In this document: piece after piece, positions 23,520 to 36,057 of the stretch | Layout: each line of letters begins with the position of its first letter | Numbering within the stretch: position 1 is the stretch's first letter | Assembly (NCBI GenBank): GCA_902806575.1 | Contig: CADCXD010000009.1 | Location: 62,001 to 126,000 of the forward strand | Direction of reading: 5' to 3' | Length of the DNA stretch: 64,000 bases | Source of the DNA: Jackrogersella multiformis | Lineage: Eukaryota > Ascomycota > Sordariomycetes > Xylariales > Hypoxylaceae | Translations under genes and position numbers: made by a program | The notes under the pieces: generated by a model | Told to the model about the DNA's origin: nothing | Databases searched by the model: none | What the model saw: the letters and a program-made list of their open reading frames with translations, nothing else

Positions 23520-25669
23520 GGCTAGATGGGAGACAGGGTGTATAATAACATCGGAGAAATCGCTATTGGCGCTTTCATTGACGGTCTCACATTGGCAGGT
23601 TTGGATCGAACGATTACGAGGGGACCTGGCACGTGGCGAGCGAGTTTTATAGCTTAATGAGTACGTAGGCATTATAGCGAAGAATCAAAGTCCGCCAATT
23701 ACGATGTGTTCTCCGAGAAACTGTCTATTACCGTAGGCTGTAGTTCTACCCCTTTGTTATATTCATAGCTGTTGCGATCCCAGCAGCTATCTAAAACAAG
23801 AATATACGAGAATCATAGTTGATCTGGAATGCTAAGATTTATATGATAGTACCTAGGTACCTAGGTAGTATGCCGCTACGGAACATTTAAGCGTCAGGTC
23901 CTAGCCCCTGAGGTCGGAATGGACGCCGAAGAAGTGTTTTCTCCATGGTTATTGGCTAATAGTGCCTGCCACCAACTATGAGTACCTCCAGTACCTACCT
24001 AGGTACCTAGGTACGGAGAATATTTTAATATTTAGCCACTTCCAGTACCTACTAACCACTGCTAGTATGTATGCTTGCCTTCTGCAAGGAAGGATAGCAA
24101 AGCAGCCCTGGAGGGGGCACTTCCAAGGTTGTGATTGGTTTATCTTAACCCCCACCCCCCTGTAAAAGCACACGCGTTAGGCTAGACATCGATTGGTTAA
24201 AACGCTACCATACTATGTCTTCTCGGATTGACCGCTTAAGAATCTCTTCCGAGATCTAAGAAGTTCCTATCCTAGCAATTTGCCACAGAAGTATGACGTA
24301 CTCATAAGTGACCTATTAGGTATCAGTTATTATGAGTCTACATGACTACCTCGAGAGGATGCCTACCTACCTGTACCTAGGTAGCTACCGAGGTGCATAA
24401 CGTAACCTAGGTGCTTGCCAACTACCTATCGGTCTTTTGTCAACTTGGGGTTTTATTCTTTTAACCTGGGAGTCTGTAGGGTACCACAAATGCTCGAAAC
24501 ATTTAATCGTATAGATAATTCAAGTTGATATTTTGCATCTTTGCTTAGTGGATGGTATTTAAAAAGGGGGGGAATCTCTTGCATACTAAGCCTATTCCGA
24601 CTCCTTAACCTGAAGAGGCTAAGAGCGGAGTCGGTAAGTCGGCCTTAAGCCCCACTCAGTTCAATCTTTAGTAGCATTCGCAAGCGAAAACCCCGCTAAC
24701 ATAACCCCTCCACTTTCCATTGCCTCCTCCTCTCGTGTATAGGTACCTAGGTAGGTATTGTATATAATATAAATAATATAATATTAGAATAGAGCTACCT
24801 GGGTAGGTACATACTGACGAGACGGAAAAAAAAGAAAAAGCCCTTGACGTTTTTATCATCGCCCTACTATTCCCTGTCTATTCGTTTACCAATGATTGGT
24901 TAGCAGAATCGTCAGCCACGATCTAACTTATTGTTAAGATTGGAGGCGCACCAGCGCAGAGACGTTGTTGCCACTGCGACTAGGAGATACCATACCTGGG
25001 AGGCATTGCAGGAGGCATTGCAGAAAGAACCTTGGCCACGCAGCCACGTCCGGTCTGTTACACAGCAAAGGCCCAACTAGAGCAGCTACTACCTACAGGT
25101 CGGGATTACAGGATGTACTCGCCTCGTACATACCTAGGTGAACCTGAGTAGGTAGGTGCCATGCGACTAGCGCAAAGCTGTCATCCTTGAAACCCAAACC
25201 CGAACTCTTCGATCAGCTCGAATCTTAAGAAATCACCATCTCTTTATCCTCAACTACCTACCACCTGCGGGTATATATTCGCAACTATATCAGCTACATC
25301 TCTACTGCCGTTTTATGATCGATTCTTTCGTCATTAACACAATCAACTCATATATTACCTAGCTCTCACTCCCACCTCACTAACCTAGAAATAGGTAGAT
25401 ATAGCTAAACTGCCCCGCGCGTTTTCATCGTTTCTGAATCCCGTGAGCGTGAGATATACTGAAAGAGAGAAAGCTCTACTCTATAAACCGCTCTCATATG
25501 CTCACCTCAGTAATCCAACTCAGACACTCCTTCTTCCGAGACGAGTCGCTGCAGCCGCAGACCTCTTCACCATTTTGTCGGCGTCAGCTCGCGGGTAGAA
25601 AGCGTGGTCCATGTGGGTGTATCTATCCATATATTTTGAGTATGCCCTACCGGCCTTAAACCCGATATA
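23520..25669. other. Intergenic region rich in palindrome copies
   Basis: 2.15 kb without a visible gene. Palindromes of the CCTAGGTA family cluster here (about 23851-23867, 23990-24015, 24364-24384, 24741-24760, 25127-25160). An 8-bp inverted repeat sits at 24597-24634. The last 450 bp before the regulator gene are CT-rich and probably its promoter. Confidence 0.5.
24597..24634. repeat. Perfect 8-bp inverted repeat CCGACTCC / GGAGTCGG
   Basis: CCGACTCC at 24597-24604 and GGAGTCGG at 24627-24634 enclose a 22-nt spacer. It could form a short hairpin, serve as a dimeric binding site, or be a remnant of a terminal inverted repeat. Variants of TCGGAG also occur near 60180-60300. Confidence 0.6.
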
Positions 25670-28487
25670 ATGGACGGGGACCCAGGTAGTGGGCCTTCCA
25701 CCAGCCAAACATCCTCATCTTCCAAGCCCACCCCGAAACATGAAGCCTCCGCGACTTCTGGCGCATCCGGAGCTAGTGGCACTCCAAATCATCAACTTTC
25801 CAAGCGTCGGAGGGGTCTTGGTGTCGTTACACCTAACGCGTGTACTGAATGTCGGAAGAAGCGCGCAAAATGCGATGGTCAAAAGCCATGCGGTCGATGT
25901 AAGACGCAAAAGGATGTTGATTGCGTATACGAGGTCCCGGTGCGACAGTCAAAGGAAAACTTGCGCCATGAGATTGAAGCCTTGAGACGCCAGCAACGCC
26001 ATAATGACTCGGTCTTCTCTGCCCTTGTCCGCCCCGACCTGGTCGAGGAAGTCTTGCAAAGACTCCGGCAAGGACAATCCGTCGAAGGCATCTCGGAATG
26101 GCTGGGTGATGGTGGTGGTGGTGGTGGGCATACTTTACCTGCTACTAGGAACGCCTTGTCCGGATTTGCACGTCCAAGCGAACCTGGAGGCGGAGTGACG
26201 TTACCCCAACCCTCCCTTTCAACCTACGGCCCTACGCATGCTGGAGCTGGAGCCTACAGTACCATGGGGATGAGTCCTGCAACAGCACAGGCGCATGGAA
26301 TGAATCAGGATTTTGACCCCAATAGCCCTTGGAACTTCTCGTCGCATAGTCAGACCGTGTCCACCCGGAGCGACTCTCACCCCGAGGTTATGCAATGGAC
26401 GGCAGAGGCTCCACAGCGCTCCCGTGTTGGCTTATGGCTTCAAGATCAGTCATCGGTGACAGAAGGCCCTCGATACCGAGGAGTAGATCAGGTCCTTGCG
26501 CCCCTAGATTCTCCCGAGATGAAGGTTCCGCCTGGGACATGGACCAAGGTTACGGCGGACAGTAGTCTAGTCTCACATCTCCTAGCACTTTATTTCTGCT
26601 GGGAATACCCCACGTTTGCGTCTCTTAGTAAGGAACATTTCATGAAAGATTACCTCAATGGGCGGAACCGGTACTGCTCACCCATATTGGTTAACGCGTT
26701 GCTGGCTCTTGGATGTCGATTCTCAACTCAACCAAATACGCGAGCAAATCCGAACAACTCGCGCACGGCAGGCGACCACTTTTTCAAAGAGTCTCTAAGG
26801 CTGTTCTACCGCGAGAATAACCATCATACCTTGACCACAATTCAAGCTTTAGGGATAATGTCCATTCGGGAAGCGAGTTGCGGGAGAGATTCGGAGTCTT
26901 GGTATTACGCAGGGCAGAGCATACGCCTGGCCATCGAGATGGGTCTACACCGCCTACAGAACGACGGTGATGAGGATGAAATTGCCGTCCAGGCAGCAAC
27001 ATTTTGGGGCGCCTTCGCCCTAGATCAGTAAGATTACTAACGGTTATCTTCGTTACTTCAGCTAACGGATCAAAGCGCATGGTCTCTCGCGACCGGTTCT
27101 CTGCCTCAATGTTCTTGTTTCCCACATTTACCTCCCAAACCTGCAATTATTGATGATATTGAAGCATCTTTGTGGGTTCCCTATACTGATGATGGTGAGT
27201 CTAACGAACACATACCTAATCCAACTTTTGGCATCGCGTAGAGATATCAGATGTGTCTAATTAGTCGAAAAGGGGCTCCTCTTCAACGATCTTGCGAGCA
27301 GCCCTCTAATGTTCGATCTGTTTATAAATGCTTCTGCGAGCTCAGTGAGCTTGTACATCAATCACTATATGTCCTCCACTCTCCTGGAAAACCAGTCACT
27401 AGCCGAGATCTACTTACCATTTATACGCAATACCTCAATTGGTACGATAGGATCCCAGAGGTCCTACGATTAGGACATAATTTCACGCCTGCCGTCCTTT
27501 TCGCTCAGTGAGTACTACCATTTGATATCTTGACTTTGGTCATTTCCAGCTCATCCTCTTCATAGCATGTACTATCACTTCGCCATTTTACTCCTTTTTC
27601 GACCTCTTATAAAGTTAAGAATCATTGGTTCCGGTATACTTCCTCGTGATGTCTGCTCTCAAGCTGCGGATGCTATCCAAGGCCTTCTCCGGTCATACTC
27701 TCAACTGTATACCCTTCGACGCACGCCATCGTTTGTGCCGTACTTTGTACTTACGTCTGCCATCATGCACCTTGCCATAGGTGCAGAGGCTTCTAAAGAC
27801 CAGTCTATCTCACCGGCAGAAATATCCAATCCTTCGACGGTTAAGCCTGAATATACCGAGAACGAGCATAGCTACGGAAAATTACCTTCTGGCAGCAGGC
27901 ACGAACCCGAGTCAACATCGCCATCGAGTACCACCACCGCAAAACTGAATCCAAGAGTAGCTGAAGCTTTAAAATTAGGGATATCGCATCTAACGGAAAT
28001 GGCACCCTGTCACCATTTCGCACATCAAGCACTAAATATTCTACAGTACCTCGCTAAGAAATGGAACATCGAGGTAGACATTCCGCCTAGCACCGGTGTA
28101 TCAGAAGAAGTAGACAACTCAGTTCGACCCACAACTAGCAGCCTGAACTTCTTCTCACCGAATGTCAACGAAGAGGATTTTCTTTGCGCATGGGGCACCC
28201 GAGAAGTCGGCGGCCCTGGGGGTGAACAGAAAGGACATCCTTCATCCACTTCACAGACTCACTTTAACCGCGGAGAAAAAATGGAAGGTATCATTGAAGG
28301 AGGCCAAGCTAGGGAAAAGGCAGAACAAGGTCCATCGCCAAATTTTAGACCTACGGGTAGCATAGGAACAATGGCACACACTGCCCAAAGCTTGGAAACC
28401 CCGTTATTCTGGCCATTTCCTATGCAAGGTCGTCCTATGCTGCCGGAGGGTAAGCAGCTCGAAGAAGCCGGGTTTCGCCCTTTATAG
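25670..28487 (+). CDS. Zn2Cys6 transcription factor with fungal-specific middle domain
   Basis: A nuclear DNA-binding regulator. Exons are 25670-27027, 27076-27194, 27273-27507 and 27566-28487, giving 877 aa. Phases match, and the third exon starts so that TDDG joins APLQRS, the only choice that avoids stops. The binuclear zinc cluster is at residues 58-85 with Cys 58, 61, 68, 74, 77 and 85, preceded by basic SKRRRGLGV. A leucine- and glutamine-rich helix follows (NLRHEIEALRRQQRH), plausibly a dimerisation coiled coil. The Fungal_trans middle domain spans about 300-650, with GRDSESWYYAGQSIRLAIEMGLHR, FWGAFALDHAWSLATG and NVRSVYKCFCELSELVHQSL. A Gly run follows the dimerisation region. The architecture resembles NIT4/NirA-type and XlnR-like regulators, but I cannot name a target pathway. 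Confidence 0.88.
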
Positions 28488-31334
28488 GTAGCCAACGAGA
28501 TAGTGGAAATTTTCCACAATTCTGTATCGGGAGTAGCTATGCTTCTTAATAGGTGTTATCGCAGTTCGTCAAACCATTGATGAGCACAGGCATGACATTA
28601 GGGTCAACAAGGAGCTGCAGACATGATGATTAAGGGAAATGGGGAAATCATTTATGGTACGGGAAAAACTAACCTAACCTAGGCTGATTATGTAGTGATA
28701 TTTGGAAAATTAAAGGCGGGAAAGGTTTGAGATGCAAGTAGATTATACCCCCATATACGAACATGTTAATCTTAAGCGTTGCTGTTAGCTTGAATCTTTC
28801 CCCTCTCTATGCTGTTTCTTAGATCGGCGATGACATAATGAAGTATTTAGACCCAAGGAAAAGAATTGTTATACATATTAATTCGTGTCTTAGCATGTGT
28901 AGTATAGCTAGTTGTCCACATGTTAACCCAGTATATTGCAATTTAATTCTGCGTCGTCTCATTTCTAAAATAAGGCGTCCGGTAATATCATTATTAATAG
29001 TTTACCTAACATAAGTTACCATGGTAGCTAATTAGCGATGCAAATACGGATGTAATAACTTATGTTAATATAGATTGTGAGTAAATAGGGGCAAGCCTTA
29101 TAAAACATCTTTAATGAATACCTAGGGGTAATTGTTCGTATAATAAGTCAGTCTTATGGCTTAACCTAGTCTGTTCATACCTTTTAGCAAGAATGGTAGG
29201 TCTTCTTAGCTATTTATTTGCGATGTGACTTGTTTTATGTATGGCATAGGAGTATACAGAGGGAGAAGGCTCTTGCGGTATGTAACCTACAAGATTATAG
29301 GAGATCGGATATTAACAAAACATGATTTTTCTTTTTGTAATATTCTTGTCGGTGTACTTTATTCTTAAACGTAAGGGTTATGTTTCCCTAACCTTAATTA
29401 GGTACCTACCTGTTATGCAAAATGAGTGGAAGGAAGACATAAGCTATCGGACTAGGTTAGATTCCTGTTCAGGAGACTGGCTACGATACAAGGGGTCACA
29501 GCCCTTTTCTAGTATTACATTGTTAGGTATAAGTGGACTTCAGCTTGATCTTGTGTTGTGACTTCGCCCAAGATATCAAAGGCTCGTTGCAGGTAAGATT
29601 CACCGGAGAATCCGCCGTGGCTTCCAACGAAACTGAGGCGATACGGCCCAGGCGTTTCGATTCCTATCGTCAGTTTCAACATTATTAACATCTATGCGAT
29701 GGCACGGCTGGTGAACGTCATAATGAACGTTGTTGCTTCAATCGGCATTATGCGCGGCGGTGAGCTCAAATTATCACCTCGTTCACTAACCAATTGACAA
29801 GGCGGAATGGTAGATCTGTTTCCAGATCTACCGGCCAGGATGTTGAGCCAGGACCAGATATAGGGCCGCAGCGGTTCAATTGGATATTCATGGCTTGGAA
29901 ACGCAGAATGATGATCGTGTCGATGAAGTGCGATCTGTATGGAGTTCGAAACTATTATCAGCATAATAACTCGCGTGACTGATCTCTACGAAATCCTACC
30001 GGCCCTAATTTCTGCTGGATTTATAGGTTATTAGGAGGATCGGTCTCGGGCCTAGGCGGTAGGTATTTCGAAGGAGAGACTAACCAAATTACGCCTAGCT
30101 ATATTAAGAAGCTAAGAATAGAATTAAAGTTACGGAGAGAGCCGCGGGACGGGGTAAGGGGAAGAAGGGGCATGGTGTAAATACCTACCTAGGTAGGTAT
30201 ATACATGTCGTTTTTTTATATTTCACCTGTCGAGTACTCAGGAAATGCCCTCCGAGGTAGGTACCTCCTAGCCGTGCCCAGTTTGCTGTGGCCCCAGGTT
30301 TGCTTAGGTACTTACATACCTACCTATACAAAGCCACATCTAGCACTCGGCCTAATGTGTACGTATAGGATTCGCTCGGACCTGGAGGATTTCAGGTCGG
30401 CGTAATAACACAAGATCTCACGGTGACTCCGAACTTTCAAGCGATATTCTTTTTTTCGGCTTGATCTCTTAATGCCGTGCCGCCTTGGAGAGGAAGGTTA
30501 TGTCGAGTCACAATTCGTTTTATTTCGATGCCTTGGAGGGATCCTCACTATCCACTCTTTTTCTATCGCTGGAACTAAGCTTATTAGCCGATGGAGGCTG
30601 ACAAACCCTGTCCGTGGCTAAGATGAATTAGCTAGAGTTGTGTCATCGCGTCAATGGCGCTTACATGGAGGAGCTCGCTCTCGCGCAAGTTACCAGATAA
30701 GGCGCGAGACACGAACGCCCCTTTATCGTGCAAAACGCTGTTAAGGAGACTTGAGGTTAAGAACGATCCGCCTTACCGAACCCTATAGGTGATTATAGAC
30801 GAGTATATAAATTAGGAAAGCGAAAAGCGTTTGTTTGCTTGTTTCGTCGCCGGTGATCCCTGCTTGGGGGCCAAATACCGTGCCCACGCTATTTTGTATA
30901 TGGCATTGCGCTAGATGCTTGTGCGGATCAGTCCTCATTGATCCTACGCCCTAAAGCTTCTCAGCCCTACATGTGCCGTATAATTTTATCCACCCTGTAT
31001 GTCCATGAGGTAACTATGAATTTGTCAGGAATTCGTAGGGATCATACTTGAGTCGGAACCGGCAGCATTAGAACAAGATGATGGGGCTCACGGTCCGATA
31101 TAGACTGGAGTATGATTCACAAGGCGGAACGACCCGTGACTACCGTGAATCATGCGAGGTATGTTAAGATGGTTTGAGGTGGTATTAAGACATTCTGAAC
31201 TTACATAAAGAACCTACCTTCTCGATAGGCCCTAATGAGCAATGAGGACTGAAGACTATAACACTACAGTACACTTACCAAAGCTATCATTTTCTTACGG
31301 TAGCTTTAAACTATACGTCTTGAATCTAAAAGAA
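28488..31334. other. Intergenic, AT-rich region with a possible gene relic
   Basis: 2.8 kb without an intact gene. 28490-29400 is AT-rich, and 30180-30320 holds palindromes. A minus-strand open stretch at about 29990-29520 is described separately. Confidence 0.45.
29520..29990 (-). pseudogene. Possible decayed coding fragment, family not recognised
   Basis: On the minus strand one frame stays open over about 470 bp except for a single TAG near 29695. After the stop it reads LKLTIGIETPGPYRLSFV and then GSHGGFSGESYLQRAFDILG, with a balanced, protein-like composition unlike the AT-rich flanks. I see no good start, no splice pair removing the stop and no family I can name. It could be a relic or chance. 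Confidence 0.25.
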
Positions 31335-32717
31335 ATGTCTGGTTCACCTTCAACCATCAGAGTCGCCATAATAGGCGGCGGTTTGGCCGGTGCCGCAACT
31401 CTGCGTGGGCTTCTGCGATATCCTCACATTTCTGTTGACATGTACGAATCACGTCCCGTATTTAGGGATGAAGGGCCGGGACTTGCATTTACTACCAAGA
31501 CCCAAGCTATCTTGGCTGCTATCGACCCGGATCTAGAGCAATGTCTTGACCGTGCCGGGGCAGTTCTCACCACGACTGAGACACGACTGGCTACCGGTCT
31601 CCATGCTGGAAGGGAGGTAGAAATCAACGGGCTGGGAGAAAGGTGTAGGAAGAACGTCACCCGCCAAGCTCTCCTGGCCGAGATGCTCAACGGTGTGCCG
31701 CCGCGTATGATGCACCCTAGCACGCGGATAGTGTCTGTCACGGAGTCGTCCTCGGGACAAGGAGTGCTATTGATCTTCGAGGATGGGTTACAAAGAAATT
31801 ATGACATCGTCATAGGTACTGATGGCACGCATGGGTTTACACGACAACTTGTTCTCGGCGCCGACGAATCCTTAGTGAAGCCACGTTCCACCGGATTCTG
31901 GGGATTACCTATCAAGGTTCCCCTCTTGAGAGCACAGCAAGCCATGGGTGTGCAGTATTTAGACCCGATGAACCCACGCCAGGTGTGCTGGATCGGAGAC
32001 GGAACAGGTATGGCATATGACCTACTCGACAACGGTACCGAAGTCCAAATTATCGTTTACGGAAAGGCGGATGAAGTCGGCGAAGAAGATGATGTGTCTT
32101 CGGGTCCTTCCTGGGCAAAATTGTTCACCCCTGATGAGTTCCAGGAGATGTTTGCCTATAACCAGATGCCGGTGTGTCAACGGATAGTTGACGTCAGTAT
32201 CCCCTTTTCATTTTACCGATATTCTTTCTAAGAAGCAAAACCATTGACTGATATCTTGCAGCTCATACAGAGCGTATACACCGTCCAGGTGGCTGCTATC
32301 TGCCAGTTAGAGCATAGACCGGCACCGACTTATGTGACTAAGAACATCTGCCTGATCGGAGATACCGCACACAGCATGCTCCCGTTTCAAGGCGCTAGCG
32401 TTAATCTCGCGGCCGAGGAGGTATTAGTTCTCTGTACCCTTCTCGGTCGATTACCATCCAGGGCAGCGATCCCGGCTGCCCTAAAGGCTTATGACCAAGT
32501 ATGCCGGCCGCGCGCTGAACAGGCGGCTCGTTCTAGTGCCGAAACGGGACTCCTTGTCACAGGCCGGGCACCCGGAGTTGGGCTCGACGCCGACTTGCTC
32601 CAGCAGCATATGCGGCATATATTTGAGTTTCTGTTAGATTTTGATATCAACTCCCACCTTGCTACGGCTAATATGATCATGGATCAGTTGTTAGGGGCCG
32701 AAACAACATGGTCATAA
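31335..32717 (+). CDS. FAD-dependent monooxygenase (salicylate hydroxylase-like, UbiH/PHBH fold)
   Basis: A group A flavoprotein monooxygenase expected to hydroxylate an aromatic or polyketide-type substrate using NAD(P)H and O2. Exons are 31335-32192 and 32262-32717 with a 69-bp phase-0 intron, giving 437 aa. The Rossmann dinucleotide motif is at the N-terminus (VAIIGGGLAGAA, about 10-21). The mid DG motif is IVIGTDGTHGFTR. The second FAD motif is CLIGDTAHSMLPFQGASVN with the following AAEE. An in-frame ATG lies 31 codons upstream, at 31242. The chosen ATG (MSGSPSTIRVAII) puts the FAD motif at the normal distance from the terminus. It is the first gene of the accessory block that includes two MFS pumps and a regulator, which fits a detoxification or tailoring role. 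Confidence 0.88.
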
Positions 32718-33560
32718 AATATGCCACCATGTCATCATGTTTGTAATGAAATCTTTTGTACCTAATTGCCTGGATTTTCCTTTCGTACATAGGGTTTCTC
32801 AATATAAATTGAACATAATTTTTTATGAGTGTTTGTGACTGGAAGTATTGTAATAAAACTATCCTATAAGTTCTTTTTAATTATATACTAGATTTTTATT
32901 CTTGAATACATCACATCGTATTCTGTGATATTAATTATTCCCTTGCAACGACCCCATCTCGATGACCGTAAAATAACATATGAGCCCTCTGATAAGTGTT
33001 ATTTGACCTAGAACCTTTAATAAGCATATTACTAACTGTTATATTCAAATAATTATAATCTCTTTAGTTAAATAGGTCAAATGCTATTTATGTAGTGACA
33101 CAGCCCCTGAGCTTAAAGGTTCTGCGAATCCTTCCCTTACAGAATAATAGAAATTTATCCTTATCGGCGCCGAGCATCTGGTTGGGTGTTGGCTCAAATC
33201 ACTTTGCCAGAAGGAACGTAAGTTTGATATACGACTATGCAATTGGGCACCCGGTAGTTATGGAAAAATAGCTGGTAGGTCAATAAATATTCTGATAGGT
33301 TGCATATATCTACATCCTATATCGTCCAGAGTATCTGGACTGGCTAATGAGACATTGACAATCAAAATTGATTGCTACTATATATATAGAACTACAGGAA
33401 ATAGCCGGCACTTAGTTACAATACCTACCCAATATACTTGGAAAGGGTTCACTTATTATAGCTCAGGGATATCAACAGCTTGGATTTGGACTTATTCAAC
33501 TTGAGTATTTTATCATAGTAAATATTTTATCTTTTACTACAATTGCTAACGCGAGTCACG
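32718..33560. other. AT-rich intergenic spacer
   Basis: 843 bp, AT-rich, no gene visible. It separates two co-directional genes and should contain the DUF1996 gene promoter. Confidence 0.5.
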
Positions 33561-35031
33561 ATGTATTGGTCTGCCCTCTTGTCCCTTGCGGCGTTTGTCG
33601 ATGCAGTACCGCAGACAACTCCGGTAAAGGGCCCCGGAAGCAACAGTCTCATTCGATTCGGATGTAGCCAGGTAGTTATTGAGCGACTTGATCCGTAAGC
33701 ATTGGGGTTCAAGAGATTATATCTGCGGAACATTCCTGATCCATTTTCTGGCAGACTTGTTAATCCAGGGGTGAATCCATCTCCACACTTACATCAGATT
33801 GTCGGTGGGAACGCCTTCAATGCTTCGATTCCATCAACCGATGTCTCTAGTCTAGCTACGTGTACGACATGCACCTTTAGCGAAGACTTTTCCAACTATT
33901 GGACGGCGAACATATACTTTAAGGCTCGGAATGGTACTTATAAACGGGTCCCTCAAGTCCCGAACAGGTTTTTCGAAGAAGCCCAAGGCGGTGTCACTGT
34001 TTACTACCTTGGTCCTGGTAAGAGCACGGTTACTGCTTTTAAACCCGTAAGATCAACAATGAACACTCGCTATTTTCAGAAGTTATTAAGATTGCCCAGG
34101 GCTTCCGCATGCTTTACGGCGACTCCATGCAGCGCGAGAAAAAGGGCTCTGGGATGAAGTCTCAAAGCTGCTTCCGCTGCTTTACGGGTCCGAACTTCCA
34201 AGGGGACGACTATTCCCCTTGTGCCGATCCCAAGCTGGATACCGAGACTTTCCCTTCCGGGCCTTGTTTTGGTGGTATTCGATCGAACATCCACTTCCCA
34301 ACGTGAGACTGCAGTATTCCTATATAAATGTTGTGAATACACATTAATGGAATATTTAGCTGCTGGGATGGAGAACGCCTGGACAGTCCAAATCACCAGG
34401 ATCACGTGGCATATCCGACTAGAGGTCCTTCATCGTTCGCTACCACTGGTGATTGTCCATCTACTCACCCGATCAAAATTCCACAGCTGATGCTCGAGGT
34501 TTGTGACCCCCCTTTTTCTCGCCGTTCCCCAGCAGCATTTGGAGGGTTAGATCAATTAGAATCGCAAAGTCCATGTATCGGTTTTCTATGCGATCTAATC
34601 AGATTATTGACGTGATATTCGCTAGATCGTTTGGGATACGACTGGGTTCAACAATCCAGAGGATTGGCCGGAGGACGGGTCTCAGCCGTTCGTCCTAAGC
34701 ACGGGAGATAGGTAACATGACGCACGAAAATGTATTCATGTAAACTGAAATATTAACGCTAAAATAGTACTGGGTATGGACAACATGCCGACTATGTCTT
34801 CGGGTGGAAGAATGACGCTCTCCAGAAACTGATGGATGGAGCCTGCTTTGGTAACACCTGCAAGGGGGTAAAGACACAGGGCTTTACCGAAGCGAACAAG
34901 TGCTCTGTGCCAAACACTGTTGATGAGGTTACCGAAGGATGTAAGTAAGACCATATATCAACCAGGTTAGACTCAACACTAACAACAGAACAGGGCTCGA
35001 TCAGCTCCCTGGGGACGGAAGTGGAGCTTAG
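33561..35031 (+). CDS. Secreted DUF1996-domain protein
   Basis: A secreted fungal protein of the DUF1996 family, whose biochemical role is not established; members occur in secretomes and sometimes carry WSC domains. Seven exons: 33561-33694, 33755-34046, 34100-34302, 34360-34498, 34626-34711, 34768-34940 and 34994-35031, giving 354 aa with consistent phases. MYWSALLSLAAFVDA is a signal peptide. Conserved DUF1996 landmarks are IRFGCSQVVIERLDPLVNPG, SPHLHQIVGGNAF, CTTCTFSEDFSNYWTA, the CWDG motif (TCWDGERLDSPNHQDHVAYP) and FGWKNDALQKLMDGAC near the end. No WSC or GPI signal follows, so it is a short, single-domain member. The high intron number is normal for the family. Confidence 0.88.
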
Positions 35032-36057
35032 TGACGGAGAATGAGTAAGATAAGACTAAGCTGTAGGGTTGCCGGGCTTGTTCTGAATTAGGACTGATCA
35101 TTGGCCCCAGGATTAAACCTAAGAAGTTGCCAGCAAATACATTCAATGGTTGTGTCGTTTAGTCTGATTTCAGGATACATAGTTCTACATAGAAATCTAT
35201 CATCATTAACTGGGATTGTCGTAGCTATGAGTACTATATTGAATAAATCCCAAGGTTAAAAGTGATTAGAATATGCTCAAAAAAACGTGACCTGGTGTAT
35301 TAACTACCTAGGAAGGCCTCGTAATAGTCATACGGAACCTCAGGTTCCCAATAGTAGTCTTATACAAGACACGGACACCAGGTCAGTGAACTATGTACGA
35401 GATGTTTATCCGAAGCCGTCTACCAGATGTTAAAGCTAGCCGAATAGTCATAGTGAGCCAGTCTATGTGGATGAAGGCACCTTATCAGACCTGAAAGCGA
35501 TCCCGTAGAGCTAAGAGTATCCCAAGTCATAACAGCCTCTAGAAAAATGCAGCATAGTAGAACCGCAGGCGTAGAACTTTTGCCGGGTTGAAAAACACGG
35601 GGTTATAGCCACTAGTTCTAGCTGAAGGGGGGTGGGTGAGCCTGGAAACCCTAGAAACCCTAGAAACCCCAGAAACCCCGAATTTAGCTAACATAACTCA
35701 ACAGCAGTTCCTATCCTAGTAGCTTAGATAACCGGATTAGTTTACGCTCGTACCCCATTAGCTAGGAAATTTCTTCGTACTAAACACTGCCGCGATACCT
35801 TCAAGGTCTCATGTCGATTCGAGCAAGGTTCCCCGCAATATGACATGCAAGATGGATGGTAGACTAAAGTCATACTCCACCATTCTCCGGGGTTGGACAA
35901 TTTAAATGTACCCCATTAAGTCAGGGGCTATCATAAATAGTTGGAGATACATTGCTGTATTGTGGTTATAAGTGATATATTATCCACGCCCAGGGAAGAA
36001 CTCAGTGTCCTCTGCAACGCCCAAGTATTTTGAAACCCATACGAGGATCTCTTCATC
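35032..36057. other. Intergenic spacer with a 9-bp tandem repeat
   Basis: 1.0 kb without a gene. It carries a short tandem array at 35642-35677 and the promoter of the downstream MFS gene. Confidence 0.5.
35642..35677. repeat. Four-copy 9-bp tandem repeat CTAGAAACC
   Basis: Units read CTGGAAACC, CTAGAAACC, CTAGAAACC and CCAGAAACC head to tail. It resembles no telomere repeat of filamentous fungi (TTAGGG/CCCTAA) and looks like a local slippage array. Confidence 0.8.

Noticed and set aside
35642..35677. Possible interstitial telomere repeat (AAACCCTAG-like)
   Set aside because: The unit is CTAGAAACC, not CCCTAA, and only four copies occur.
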